Source: Neopestalotiopsis rosae
Lineage: Eukaryota; Ascomycota; Sordariomycetes; Amphisphaeriales; Sporocadaceae
DNA length: 64,000 nucleotides
Reading direction: 5' to 3'
Assembly (NCBI GenBank): GCA_023078685.1
Contig: JALGAS010000007.1
Location: 744,001 to 808,000 of the forward strand
The notes beneath the pieces are model-generated. The model was not told the origin of the DNA, searched no databases, and saw only the letters and a list, made by a program, of their open reading frames with translations. The position numbers were made by a program, and so were the translations under genes. Numbering within the stretch: position 1 is the first letter of the stretch; each line of letters opens with the position of its first letter. Shown piece after piece: positions 13,444 through 26,064 of this stretch.

Positions 13444-14471
13444 CAATACCATTAACGAGCCGCTATATGAGATTAAACATGGTTCGGCCTATGTTTAGCA
13501 CACCGCTCCGCTAGCAAAGGTCAAAGCAAACGGCATTCTTGGATTCGATCTGAGATTCGCCTGAGAGCCGGACTCTCCCAAAAACCCGCAAGAGTGGAAA
13601 CCGGTCGTCTGTGCACATGGGGGGGCCTACACTCGGCCAAAAGTTGCCCTTCCCCTTTGGGCTACGATGGCTTGCAGGAAGCTTATCGTTCAAAACAGCA
13701 CATACATACTCCATTGCGAGCCCTGTGCGTTATTGTTAGCCCGAGGACCACCAAATACAGAAATCACTCCCGGAGAGGGCGAGGAAGGAAGCGTATCATC
13801 ATTTCCCTAATCACGAGTATGGAAAATGTCAAAGGAGATAAGCTTATACACAAGAAGATGGATCTCCTGCCCAGAAGTGGAGCCGTTGCCTTACACCACC
13901 TTTTTCAAGGGCTTAAATCCTCTCCCTTCCTCAACGATGATGGGGGAGGATTCTTTAAGGCAAGGTACCAGCTAGGTACATTCTTTGCAGTGTGCAGTAG
14001 TTATGCCAAGGGGGTGAGGGAATCCGCTGCCCGGCACGGCAAAGCAAGTGCAAGGCAGGCGATCCGCGAATCCTTATAACGCACAAAGATGTTGAAATCC
14101 TTCTCCATCTTTTTGAGGGTGTGTGTGGTTACACGGGTTGAGGATTTTTTTTGTCTTTCAAGATTTTCTCTACAAAGTACGAAATCAGCTGATCAGTAAT
14201 ACCGAAAAGGATTGGAACGGCACGGTCGAACCGAGTGTAACTTCGTCAACAAAGTAACAAACCAAGACAGAGAGAGAGGTTTTAATTCTTCAGCTCGATA
14301 ATGTGGCAATATCCCACACGGTCGAACCAAAAAGCTCCCCTTCTTCCTCCTCCCCTCTTTCAATCATCTACTCCCCCCATCCATCTCCTTGTTGTATACT
14401 CTATCGGGTGGTTGATTCTGATAGGGCAATCCGGAATTTCCCCATTCCATAAAAGCAGAGCTCACTTTGCC

Positions 14472-14496
14472 CCACCACCACCACCACCACCATCAT
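14472..14496 (+). repeat. CCA trinucleotide repeat
   Basis: A short run of CCA/CAC triplets followed by CATCAT inside intergenic sequence; a simple microsatellite. Confidence 0.8.
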
Positions 14497-16899
14497 CGCC
14501 CCAATTACAACCCCCCTCCCCAAAAGACAGTCAAAGTTGCCAAAAATTGGGGTCAAGAATATGCAATCATGTAAAGCCAAGACTAGGCCGCTGTCACCGT
14601 TTCTGTAGAGCACAGACATGACCTGGACAGGAGTGGGAAGGGGGGGGAAAAAAAGAAAAGAAAGCATTTATTTGCTTTTCTTTTTCCAATTGTAGACAAA
14701 AAAAAACCCACATTTGCTCCTTTGGTCACTCCAGATCAGGTCTTGGAAACATACGAGTATTGCAGACGCTTGCTTGCATTTTGTCACAAGAAATTACCAG
14801 AAACGTCGCGCGCAGGCGCATTGAACAATGTAGTCTTCCAATAAGGTCAATCGCGCACGGCTTTTGAACACTCCAACGCCGCACGCACGCACTCGATCTC
14901 TCAAAAGATCAAATTTGCCCAGTTATACAATGTCACACTTTTTACCAATCATGATAATCTCTCAAAAGTCCTTTCCCCTCTTTCTTCTCGCCCTGAACCC
15001 GCCGTCTCGAGGTCAAGTGGCTATGCTACCCAGGTTTGTCAGGTCGTAATGCGTGTGTTGTGTTGCGCTTTGACATTTTTGCACCAGTACGTAAAAGAAA
15101 AGAAGGACAACCAGGCAACCAGGGACTATTTCCAAACCTTAATTCCTTGCGCATTTCCCGCCGATCTCTATACTCGCTCGCCAATATCAAAGTGTCAGAG
15201 AAACATATATAAAAAAGGAAAGAGATTAGAAATAAAGACTCTTCCATCCATCCGATCGCATTCTCCCCCACACTTTCAGCTTTTGCTGATCTCTCGTACT
15301 TTGGGGACTCGCCTGGTGTGATTTCCTGCTGCTTGCGAGCTTCAGGTGGCACAAAGTGGTTCGGAAAAGAGGCATTGATGATTTTCAGGCACACACAGAT
15401 GTACTGTTCGGACTACAGCGCCATTTTCTAAAACGGTACATGTACCAATGCAAATATAAACCCATATTCTTTGCTTCTACTCCTTCTCGATCGGATAGAT
15501 ATGAACATGTACGCACAGTCATAAAATCTTGCCGAAGTCGTAGATCCATTTTACACCACCCCACACATACCTTTCGGCCGGGTCTTTTACTCTGAGGCAT
15601 TTGGATGTTTTTGTAGAGCAATTTGCTTATAAACCATTGTGTAAGTAGAGTGCGTGCATGTACGTGCGTGACATGATCTGTGGGGCGCTGCAAGTTACTG
15701 CATACACTCTCCTTCATGAAGTTGTATGCACAATAGGATCAAAGCGCCATGTGTGAGTGTGTGCTGATGTATCAATGCTGCAACAATCCTTGAGAAAGGA
15801 ACAGCAGAAAAGGTGGGGAGAGGTACCGGCGTTGCGAGCGAATGGGGACTGAACAAAAAAAAGAGAGCTGCTTGCATCGTCTCCGCTCCGGGTCATGTAC
15901 CGAGCCGAGTCCCAGGGTCCGTCGTTTGGAAACACTCCGTGTCGAATGTGAGGACGACTCACCCGAGATTTCGCTGATGGTGGCTGTCATCCATCTCCCC
16001 CACCCACGGGCTGCAATTTGTGCATCTTCTTCTGTACCGTCGTAGGACTGTCATGGGACTGGCAATGCGAAAAAAGGAATGCTGTGCACACATGGAAATC
16101 TAAGAACGATTGTCATGGTAGCATTTCGTGTCCCTAGCAGGAATGTTTCGCGATAATGGGACGGAAACATTGGACGTTTGTGGCAAGGGTCGAAAAGGTG
16201 CGTGGACGCATGGGCAGCAAGATCGTTTCTAGAAGTCCGTCGGTCCCCATGTCTTGTCCTGTTCTTTAAGACGCCGATGTATGCAGACACGGGGTGGCAG
16301 GGGCTCGGCTAACATGGGCAGTGAGACACTGTAATGCACCGCACACAAAGTACAGACGAAGAGGAGGGACATGCTTGTCAATGGACGGGATAGCATCATC
16401 TCGCGTCCACAATGCCGAGTTTTCTTGGCTCCTGGTTTCTGTTCTCCTTTTCTCGTACGACGGAGGATCAATATTTCTCAGGTGACGAGGCTTACACAGC
16501 GCCCGCGCAGCCTCACGCATTCCTCCGATCCTCATTGGGGGCTCTGGGGCATCGTGAGCTTCAATATTTCAAAATGTCATGATCTCGCATAGCCTTACAG
16601 AGACAATCTGTGGAGGGTCCGGACTCTGGTCATATTCAGTCAGGAGGCCGACATCCAGGTTTCGGCCGCTGGGCAAGGGTATGAATTGTAGTTTCTTGAG
16701 AGGACTTGATCCGCATCTGGGGTCCGTAGGATTTCCAGTGCACGCATAGACGATGCAAGTAATCGTTCTTGAACTAGGCTAAAGATATGCTCTGTCGAAC
16801 CGAGGGTCGAGTCGACTGCGTATTGGCTGTCGATACACCACATTTTCAGCGTGCTAGGGAATGCGATTCCCTTATCTCTGACAAGAGAGGTCGGAAACC

Positions 16900-17709
16900 T
16901 CAAACTCCCGGCCGAAGGGCTCCAGCCTCCACGATGAGGTTCCAGATGCCATCCATACCGGCAGCCACTGACTCCGCCGTCCGACCGCCATTATCTTGCA
17001 ATAGGCGAATGTCGTCGGCTGGCGTGGCCGCAGGCCTCTGAAGTCCCATGGCGTGAGCCGCATTAACCGCCTGGGGCGGGAAAATCTCTGCGGACAATGG
17101 CGATGCAAGCCACAATAGCAGCCACACAATCTCTTCCTGACCATTCTCAACAGCCAGATGAAGGCCGGTCTTGGAGTTGTTGAGAGGGTCCTGATAACGC
17201 ATCAGCTGCGCAGGGTTCAGCGACGGCTCATTCTCTTCAGCAGAGCTGCTACTGCTGCCAGCAGCGGCGTTCTGGTCTCGATCCACAGCGCGCAGCAGCT
17301 CCACGATACCGCCGACGTCGCCCTCGCTGCACATGACATGTAAAGCACGTGCCGGGCGGGCCTCTGGATTTGCCTCCAGGTAGGCCTCCTCTGTGATCTC
17401 GGGAAGGATGTCGAGATCCTCCTGCAGCCCGCCCTCGTTGTGGTACCTCGTCAGGATGCGCGCGCCCGCGCTGGCGTGCAGGAACGGGTTCGTGACTGAC
17501 GGGCCAGCCGTGTTGGCCGCGAGCTGACTGTGGCACGCTGGGCACTTGAGCGACATGGCAACCTCGGCGGCCTGATCCATCAGACACTGCCAGTGGAAGC
17601 GGCATCCACAGGGGAGTTGCAGATCGTCAGGAAACGTCTGAACCCCGCCGGCCTCCTCATCCTCAACCTCGAGCACGAGAGGCTCGTCGCAAACCTTGCA
17701 GCACGCCAT
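16900..17709 (-). CDS. RING-type zinc finger plus ankyrin-like repeat protein
   Basis: Single-exon gene for 269 residues. The N-terminus carries a RING-like cysteine/histidine pattern: C4-x2-C7, then C34-x-C36-x2-H39-x2-C42, then C56-x2-C59 followed by a short hydrophobic stretch; the spacing between the first and second pairs (26 residues) is within RING range. Residues about 115-140 (ARALHVMCSEGDVGGIVELL) and 175-205 (GLHLAVENGQEEIVWLLLWL) read as ankyrin-like helix-turn-helix units, with an Ala/Ser/Glu-rich linker between. Such an arrangement would fit a small E3 ubiquitin ligase with a protein-binding arm, but E2 binding and substrates are inferred. The start ATG at 17709 lies directly before the first zinc-ligand cysteines, so no earlier start is needed. 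It has no close neighbour gene on either side. GC content is higher than in its flanks, as expected for real coding DNA. Confidence 0.8.
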   Translation of the reverse strand: MACCKVCDEPLVLEVEDEEAGGVQTFPDDLQLPCGCRFHWQCLMDQAAEVAMSLKCPACHSQLAANTAGPSVTNPFLHASAGARILTRYHNEGGLQEDLDILPEITEEAYLEANPEARPARALHVMCSEGDVGGIVELLRAVDRDQNAAAGSSSSSAEENEPSLNPAQLMRYQDPLNNSKTGLHLAVENGQEEIVWLLLWLASPLSAEIFPPQAVNAAHAMGLQRPAATPADDIRLLQDNGGRTAESVAAGMDGIWNLIVEAGALRPGV

Positions 17710-20700
17710 CGCAGGAGCCGAAGGATTCGCCTCAGGGGAGGATGATGATGAATCTCTTCAGGGCCGCCCGAGTCGATCGGCGTTAAGAAGGAGGGAGCGA
17801 CACGGGATTACGAGGCAAACAGGGGACAGTAAGGTAAGATACCAAGATAACCTCAGGTGTGTGTGGCCAAGAGAAGGAATGAAGATTCTGCAGCGGGTCA
17901 TACGTAAGAGGAAAGCCTGAAAAAATACTGACAAAGATTCTTCATTGAGACGGGCGCAGAAAACAAATCCTTCTCCCCGTCAACCGAGCAGAATCCCGCG
18001 GCATGATTGTGCGAAGTGAAGCTGCACAAATGCCAAATAGGACAGCCGGCGGATTCTGGGTGGCAGGAACATTGTCGTTTGTTTCACAGCACAGCAGGCA
18101 CAACTCACCAGTTTTGGATCAAATAAATGACATGCGCAAATTGAAATGCAAGTGCAACAGTTGCCTTTTTTGTGTCTTTGCCCTTGTTCTTGGCAAGAGC
18201 GAAGGCTGATTGAAGATGCTGGTTGAGGCTGTCGAGAGAAAATTTGTTTTCAATAGTACGTACCGCTATAATTGGTGCTGGTCTGGAGCCTGGCAATTGG
18301 ATTCTCTTCCACTGACTGGATGACTTCAACGTGACGAACTGCTGGCTGGCCGCTGGCTGCTGGCTGCTGGCGCCCGTGCAGGGGCCATGCATGAACTGGT
18401 TGAAAGTGGGGCTCTTTCCATTGGACTAACCCCGGCTCTTGCCGTGACCGTTGCTAAGCTGAATCTGAAGCCATTCAATGTTCAGCTTTGCAGGCATTTT
18501 TGGAGTCATCTTTTGGTGTTTTTGGCTTGATTCCCAGATCTGTGACTGGTGGCATCACGGTTACACGAGTGAGATGTGATAGAAGAAAAAAGAAAGGCTC
18601 AGACTCACTAGTGACCATGACGATTACTTTCCCCTATAATCAGGCTCTCTGTACTTTGAATGATAGGCTATCATTGATAGATTCAGTTCAGCTCGCAAGC
18701 ATCGCACGGTTTCTCACTACTTTACTACCGTGCACTTAGTAGAGACAAGGCAGGCTATATTAGAGTGCGGGCAGCAGACTGCCGATTTTAATGCGCGAGT
18801 CACGGTTGGACTCACTATTGTTGTCTTTATTTAGCCTTTGCAACTACTTTGTCAAGCTTGTAGTGTAGCCATGTGGGAACCTCCTGATCCCCAACAGCCT
18901 GCCGCTAGAACACTATAATATAGCACGAGGGCTCGCGCCGTTACTATGCAATAGTAAAATGGGCAACAAGCCGCTTACATGAGGCTATGAGCTAGTATAT
19001 GGCAGAGTCTGTAGTGATTCTTATGCCCGTCACTGATATTATCTCGACCAAGTATGAACTCAAGTGAATCGACCATGCGAATTACATTGCTGTGAAAAAT
19101 GCCGAGACTTGACCTGATGTCGGTGACCGCTGTCCAAACATGGAATCCGTATCAAGAAGATACAGCCATGTAGTGTAAAAGCCTGGAGGCCAACCAAACG
19201 GACATTCGGGAATTAAGAAGCGGGAATTGAACATTGATGGTAATTGCCATGGCTTCAGAGAAAATTTCCCCATCCGCGACACATCGGTATTTCGCAAGAT
19301 CCCCGTCAAAAAACTCGTCCGGTCGTCTCCATCAACCATCACATGCACACTCGAGCCACTGGACGACTCGGCCGACAAGCGTAGTAGTTTTTTAGTATTC
19401 TTCTATACGGAACCCACCCGAACATCCCAACTTCCATGCGAAGATCCTCATTGACTAGAAAATTCCTCGTGGTTTAAAAAAAGGACCAGGAGGCCGCAAA
19501 TAGTGGTCCCGCAACAATGGTTCTGTTTTTTTATAAAGTAATTCCTGTTTTGGAGCTGATCTGCGTATCGCATCCAATGCCACATGCCTGCCACGGACGG
19601 ATATCTCAGTAGTCAAAGCCATCTTCTTTCTCCAAGCCCATCTTTCACAGCCCGGTTTCCAGTGGGAACAATGGCACTTGTGGCGCCTCCAAAAAACGCC
19701 ATCTTTTTTCATTGACTCCAAATTCCCAACGGGCATCATCAGATACTTGTTAAGTTATGGAGAAATTCCAAACTATGAACCCCGGCAGGCCTGCCCAGGG
19801 AAAGAAAAGAAACCTACCGAGTCAAGCCAGTACCGAACTAGACCTGCTTTCAGGAACTCAGATCCGGGCCGGCGCGTGGCCTCAAGCCGGACTAGCTAAA
19901 CTCAACCAGTATCTAGCCCCGGAGCACCCAATTATTTGAGGAATCATGAGGGGATTTAAAAGGAAACAAAAACGTCAAAAGACGTTACTAGTTTAGCAAA
20001 CGCCTCAAATGCAAGCCAAAGTTATGTGTCTTTTTTTCTCTCTCCACTTTGCATTGCCTGCCCCCAACATTTTGTTGCATTTCTTGCTTCTTTGACCTTG
20101 CTTGGTGTAATTGAACCTATCAGGCCGTTGCGCAAAGGGATATACATAGTAAAAGAGCTCAGGAAAAAACAGACAAGCCACAATTCAAAGTGGAGGTTAT
20201 TGAAAGGAGAATTTTTCATTTGATGAATACCGGGACTTGTCACAAGACCCCATGCTATGCCATTTATTAGTAACATCTAGTGTAAGTATTAGCTTCGTAA
20301 TCGTATATCGTACGTATACAATATAGGCCTCTCTCATCTATGATGCGGAATCGCTCCGGTTGGGCGGTCACAATTGTACGTACAGAAAGACGAAGGGGAG
20401 AGAGAAGAAAAGAAGCATGGCCGCTTTACTGGGCCCGAATAATAGCAACTGCAGTAGCGCTGTCTCTTTTTTCTTTTCTTTCCGTCCCTCTTCTTATTCT
20501 TCTCGTGGATTACCGTAGGCAGTTAGTGACATGGCGTTTGATGTATACCATGCCCAAGCTAGTATCGTCTTTTTCCAACGTCTATAGGGCTCGGCAATCG
20601 CGTCCCTGTCCACACCTCGCGACTTGGCATTCATCTCTGGTCTGCCCTCGCGATGTGGGAGGTTCAGAACCCGTGATAATGTGTCTCGTCTGCAGGTTGC

Positions 20701-21350
20701 CGCGAGCGCCAATCCTGAGTCGTACTAGAGCGTACCAACTTTCCAAATGTTCCGATCTTGCAGCGGCAATCGCATGGTCAAGATCGTACAGGCTGCAGAA
20801 GTAAGTAAAGGGGTAATTGTTGACGTCAATTGCATCACAGGGCTGCCAATAGAGTCATGCATTGACAGATATAGTCACAGTGTATTAAGTGTATACACAA
20901 CAGTCCGTACGATTGAACGTTGCTCCGGGCAACTTTCTAATCCTTCTTCCCTGACACTGCTTCTCTAGTCCCCTGAGTGGCGTAAAACGAAATCTTTGTT
21001 CTCCCTTTCCCCCTCGCAAAATGCATCGGACCTGGTCCTGTATGGTATAATGTAAAAGGAGCTAATAAGCCGTTGAAACGAAATTACCTGCTCGCCGGAC
21101 AGGTTTTGTGACTTTGACGCCACGGGAAAATAATCGAAATTTCGGTTTCAAGGCGGGTATCCTGAACATGAGTCCGGCTCTCGTTCTCTGTTGAATAGAG
21201 TCTTCTTTTGTTTTTCCGTCCATAACCCCATAGTGTATGATAAAACGAGAAGTAAACCAAGCAAATCCATCAAACACTCCAGACGTATCAAGTGCTGTAG
21301 TCCATTGAAATGTACAACCCAGGTTCTTGTTGTTTCTGTGATAAGTATTA
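17710..21350. other. intergenic region
   Basis: About 3.6 kb with no supported gene. It contains the upstream region of the RING-ankyrin gene (17710 to about 18400). Open frames such as 20340-20804 (+) and 18105-18392 (-) have no recognisable domains and overlap others on the opposite strand. No repeat family or RNA gene recognised. Confidence 0.5.
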
Positions 21351-22107
21351 TTAGGTTGTCTGAGGCCGCGAGCGTACCCAGCGCTGCACAGCCCGTAGAC
21401 TCGGGTCTTCTGCCGTCCAGCGGCCCATGGTTGCGTCCGAGTTTCGAAGTTCTTGGTAGATCGCCTCGTCCGTGATTTGTGCAAGTTCCTTTTCGCAAAA
21501 TGTCAGCTCTGATGACTAGAAACCCAGACCGAGCTCGCTGGGCACCAGAAAACCCCCCATCAACTACTCACATTACGCAATTGCTCATCGCAGGCGCGCA
21601 ACTGCCTTCGGTTGCTGGAAGTTGGTCGTCCGCCTTGGAGGACCTGCCCCCGGTAATCAATCCATCTCTGAGCTGCCGCTTGGCGGAGATAGATCTTCTG
21701 TGCCTCGTGTCGTCGCGCAAAAGCGTCTAGTGTCACTCTGCAAGACCATCAGTGACCTTGTCCTGTTCGGAGCTGATTTAGATTGGTGGAGAAACGTACT
21801 GCTGCAGCTCGGCCTTTGCCTGTTCGTCTTCGCCTCCATTGGACCGCGGAACAGAAGTGTCTGCGGCACAGTTGAGAATGTGCTGCCCGTCGAGTGAACA
21901 CTGTCGCAGTGCTGCCCAGCCTTCCGTGTAGTAGTCCTCGGCAGTCGGGGGCTCAGAAGGGACCGCCGCAATGTAATACTGTAATGTTCGAAAGTCGGAT
22001 AGTATCTCTGCAGCCCGTGCGGTGCGATACTCGTTCACTGCCGCAGTGGTCAGGGAGGGGCTCTGTGGCGACGGCGATATAGTAGAAGCAGGAGAAGAAC
22101 CATCCAT
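21351..22107 (-). CDS. small helical protein of unknown function
   Basis: I do not recognise this family. Three exons on the minus strand, 22107-21800, 21737-21572 and 21488-21351, join in one frame to give 203 residues. Introns are 62 and 83 nt with GTACGT/CAG and GTGAGT/AAG ends. The Ser/Pro-rich N-terminus (first about 22 residues) is followed by predicted helices containing AARAAEILSDFRTLQYYI-like composition, a segment with YYTEGWAALRQCSLDG, and in exon 2 a basic helix (ARRHEAQKIYLRQAAAQRW). The C-terminal part contains ELAQITDEAIYQEL and ends at TAA. No signal peptide and no membrane helix are apparent. Gene reality is supported by the three-exon frame agreement and non-repetitive composition; function is unknown. 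Confidence 0.6.
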
Positions 22108-24879
22108 AGTCCCGATATGGTAACAGGGACTGCAGATCTCTCTGGATGTTTCTTTCTCTTCTTCTTTTCTTCTGGGTGATTTTGTTTGGGAGACTTACAT
22201 CCGTCCATCCTCTCGAAGGCACTTAGACAGAGGGCGATAGGGTATTATTAAATAGTGTCACTGACTCGTGTTCGTCAAAGGGTCGGGCTAGCCTAACGGT
22301 TTCGGCGGTAGGGTTACGTGACTTGTTCAGGCCCAACTATCGAAGAGGACCGGACAAGCTTGTGATAGAGGGCGGAATTTACTATCAGAGCTGTCAAGAA
22401 CGAAAAGGGCAATGAGCGGCGGTAAATTGGCGACGGCTCTGGGAAGGAATAAAGGCACCACCTGCTTCTGGAGAGAGGAGACGATGATCGAGAATGTGAC
22501 CGCTTGAGGAGCTCCATGATGGATGTTGGGAGGCGAATCCACTTGGCTTTTGTACAAATCGACACTTCTCACCAAAAAAACAGGCTGTCATGATCACGAC
22601 GAGAGAAAATATGTTGTTGTCGACAAGATCACGATATGTTTGAGCTAAGCAAGCAGAGTAGAGGTTTGGCTGCTGAAGAAGCGTGCGTAGCTCGTGTTGC
22701 TTGGCATCCACCGGCCAATGCAGTAGATGCAGCCACACGAACCGAGAGAGCTACATCATCATCAAGTTTGTCCCTCTGGCTTCATGGTCAGCTACCTTGA
22801 CCACCACCAAGGCGTGCCGGGAGGGCCCAAATCTGTCGAATCGGAGATATCATGACCGCAGCAGATCCCTGGACATCGCGTGCGAGCGCAAACCCGAAGC
22901 ATCCTTGAGAAGCTGTGGGATGGGGCCAGATAGGTGTGCAGATGGTGAAAGCCCCCCGGTTAGCAGCCAATCTGCCTTGCGACGGTTGCGGGTCAAAGGG
23001 AGGGGAGCAAAAACCGTTCCCGCCATGGTGTCTCGGCTTGAAGCGCGTTCAAAGGCCATGAGATACTACTACTGTAGTACTGGAGTACTGTAGTATTGGG
23101 TCGAACGAACGAACCCAACCCGGTTGAGGAGTGCCGTTTACCGACATCCCCGTGGTCCCATAAAAGATCGCTCGCTCTGAGGGTGTCAGTCAGCCAGTCA
23201 TCCATCCATCCTCTATCCCATGTATACCTAAACCTAGCTCCAGTATGACTGGATAGAAAAGAAGGCTGAGGTAGGAGGAGTCAGACGAGAACCGTGTGGT
23301 CGTCAAGGCGCGCCATGCCATCTGCCCATCGGCTGCATCATAGTACTACAAAAGCAACCTTGGGCCATAAAGGGGAAAGCAGGACGATAGTTCAGCAACG
23401 CCACGAGGACATTGGAGCCAAATGCAGCCTGGGTAGTGGAAACGCATATTGACAAGAGGTGCTGAGAAAACGGTGTGGACCGCAAGAACATAATACGTGA
23501 GCTGGCCAATCACAGCCCAGAAGTGGTCCTAGACGCTGGTTTGGGGCCAGCTGAAAATGAATATTTTTGGCAGTAGCGTAGCACCTGCATTAGACAACTG
23601 GGGCAATCAAGAGGGCAGGAGGAAGGTAGTGGAGGAGAGCAGGCAAGGAAGGCATGGAGCCAAGCTAAAGAATGAATGAATGAATGAAAACAAAAGGAAT
23701 TTAGGTGAGAGAGGAGGGGAAAAACAAAAAAATTGATCAATTGAATGATACAACCCCCAATCAATATCATCAGCTGGTCATCATATTGGAAAGAATTGGT
23801 ATTATTTGCATACAAGAGCTGGATAACCGTTGTCGTGTAAGAATCAAGAATGACCCCATCATTGATGACAGACATCTCCAGGTGCTTGGAGACATTGCAC
23901 ATATTACATGCATTGGATTAGTACTAACCCCCACCAGACTGCCGGCCGCCTGTACTCAGCTCGGCATGGTAAGTAACAATGGACATGGCATGTAACAATG
24001 AATGATGACGAAGTGCAGCAGTCAGTGTGGTTCAACTCTTGGGCTCTACGCTAGTTATTAGTCGGTATTTTTGGCGTATATCTAGCATAGCTGAATATCG
24101 GGTGACTGTGGATAGATTTCGGCATTTCTGATATATTGCATGCAGTCAAGCTTATCATAAGGTTGGCGTTCCTCGTAGACTGGCAAGTAAAAAATGAGTA
24201 TTCAAAACCTGATCCAAGGCATAGCAAAGCTATCTGGATTGTTGGGCTCATGAAGCAAATGTTGGCTTTGGTGCAAAACCCCTTGGCAAGTCTATTCCGC
24301 AGCGTTTTGAACAATTGTCCACAATAACATAGGTATGCCGGCAAACATCTCATCGCATACATGATCCCGGACGTGAGATGCGTGACCCAAGCAAAGAGTT
24401 AAAGAATATGCAACGTCATAACGTTTGAATTGTTGGATGCACACTCAAGTCATGCAGGTCAGAAGTATGGTAAGACGCCAGCTTGCTAGTACCTGCCGCA
24501 ACCCACTCAATTCCCGTCCCCTCCTAACCGACCCAGTCAGAAGGATCACACTGGACGCATCAAGGCTGAAGCAGCCGTGCATGGGTTTGTTTTCTCAGCA
24601 AATATTTCAGCTTGCCAGCCTTACGAGGCTGGCTGCAACGAACGCCATGGGTTCCCTCATCAGTAGACTCTATTCGCAGACCCAGTCCTTTGGGACAACG
24701 CAGAATGACACTAGTAGTAATGGTGACACGAGGTATTTGAAGAACACGTTGTTTTATGTGCCCAACAAGCCTCCAGATTACCTTGCCGCTTTCTTGGTCA
24801 GCAAGTAGGCTTCGCTCCGGCCCTGGTCAATGTACCTGGCAACTCCTCGACCCACGTCCCAGCCGTCTCACCCCTGAAT
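22108..24879. other. intergenic region
   Basis: About 2.8 kb between the unknown small protein and the proteasome gene. It contains several short open frames without domains, A-rich stretches around 23700-23780 and, at its right end, a possible micro-gene (24647-24808, +) listed separately. Nothing else is supported. Confidence 0.45.
24647..24808 (+). CDS. possible 53-residue protein with myristoylation-like N-terminus
   Basis: A speculative small gene. The ATG at 24647 has a strong context (CGCCATGGG) and the peptide begins MGSLIS, which fits the N-myristoylation pattern (Gly2, Ser6). The rest contains TLFYVPNKPPDYLAAFLVSK at the C-terminus. Its stop is 71 bp from the stop of the convergent proteasome gene, a spacing typical of tail-to-tail neighbours. 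The frame is open further upstream (to 24425), so it may be a last exon of something longer. No family recognised; it could be a chance frame. Confidence 0.2.
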   Translation: MGSLISRLYSQTQSFGTTQNDTSSNGDTRYLKNTLFYVPNKPPDYLAAFLVSK

Positions 24880-26064
24880 CTAGTCCTTGTCGGCTATGGC
24901 CTGTAGTCTCTCATCGATCTCGTCCTCTGTAAGAGTTCTGAAGCCGGGACTAGGACCAGGCTTGCCGTCCGCTCGCGGGCCTCCGACAAGGCCAATCTCG
25001 ATCTCTCCCTTCTTGAAGTCCATACTCAGCACCGTGCTTAGTGTGGTGATAGCTAGCTCCACAACATCCTCCCACGTGCCGTCTGCATGATCCTTGTTCT
25101 TGAGCTTCTTCTCCAGATGATTGAGTGCCTCTTGCTGCTTGGGTCCGGCAGCCGTGCCCTTGTATCCGACATAATATCCGGCCGGATCGCACTTGAACAG
25201 CTGAGGACCAAACTCGGCGTCAAGAGAGATAAGTGTCGTTGCTACACCATAGGGTCTCATGTAGGCCTGATATTAGATGTCAGCAAGAAGAAGAGGTTGA
25301 TATACGGAGAGACCGAACGTTGCCCGCTTCGCTGCTGTCGCACTGTCGGCACTTACTCTCTGTGTGTAGACTTGACTGATGTTGGCCAATCTCTTGGCCA
25401 AGACATCACAAGGCATCTCGTATCCATACTTGTACTTGAATTCTGCAGCCTCACCCTGAGCCCGCTGGGCAAAAGCCCGGGCGTCCGCAATAGAGCCCGT
25501 CATGACGCAACCCACGGAAGGCGATAGCTGGAAGATGTGCGATACAGAGGACGGGTCGATCAGCTTGTCCTGTAACGTAACAGTCAGATTTACTCCAAGC
25601 AAACGCGGCAGTCAGATTGAGCCCCAGAACCAACAACAGTGTCATGATGGGCTAAAATCTCAGGGTGGTAATCACGTACGGGAACCTTCTTCTGCGAAAG
25701 TACGACTGCACAGTCCTTGCCTCGGACGCCTATTGCCATAATGTTGGCAGCTGTGATTGCCTTGAATGCATATTCTGTGACACAATATACCGTCAGCCTG
25801 TCGCTCTGACCTGATCGTTCGGATATGCGCTCCACCAGTATCTTTCGAGGAGATGTTGATGGTTGTCGTCCGCCCATGCGATTACTACGTACCGACTTGG
25901 TACAATCTACCCTGATCAGAGAAGATGGTGATGTGTCGGTCGAAACCAGCGCTGCCTGTTATTTAAGTCTTATGATTAGCACTTGATCACCAGCCGAGGG
26001 ACAGCGAAAGAATTGTGATAGTCGTCTATCGAATGTCCGGGTGTGACGTTTACTTACCCGACAT
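24880..26064 (-). CDS. scl1: 20S proteasome alpha1 subunit (PSMA6/Scl1)
   Basis: Five exons on the minus strand, 26064-26058, 25955-25893, 25774-25680, 25569-25357 and 25266-24880, join to 254 residues, close to the usual 246-252 of this family. Exons 1-2 and the start of exon 3 encode the proteasome A-type signature ([20 protein letters not shown]), which forms the gate region of the alpha ring. Exon 5 holds the highly conserved block around [18 protein letters not shown] and [14 protein letters not shown] diagnostic for the alpha1 (iota, PSMA6, yeast Scl1) subunit. The product is a non-catalytic subunit of the outer heptameric rings of the 20S core, acting in cytosol and nucleus in ubiquitin-dependent protein turnover. 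The first coding exon is only 7 nt (ATG TCG G); its GTAAGT donor is at 26057. The gene is divergent from the WKF-domain gene (923 bp apart). Exon junctions are all GT-AG and frame-consistent. Confidence 0.96.

Larger units (their letters stand above)
12594..16899. other. intergenic region
   Basis: About 4.3 kb between the Uds1-type gene and the RING-ankyrin gene. It holds T-rich 3' flanking sequence of the upstream gene (12600-13150), a 14-bp perfect palindrome, a short CCA repeat and homopolymer-rich patches near 14640-14710. Open frames such as 13594-14079 (+) show no domain and are considered chance frames. No RNA gene recognised. Confidence 0.55.

Noticed and set aside
13594..14079. 161-codon plus-strand open frame
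   Set aside because: Arbitrary composition, no recognised motif and no supporting context.
20340..20804. 154-codon plus-strand frame with one hydrophobic stretch
   Set aside because: The hydrophobic part comes from a T/C-rich tract; the remainder is unstructured and has no family resemblance.
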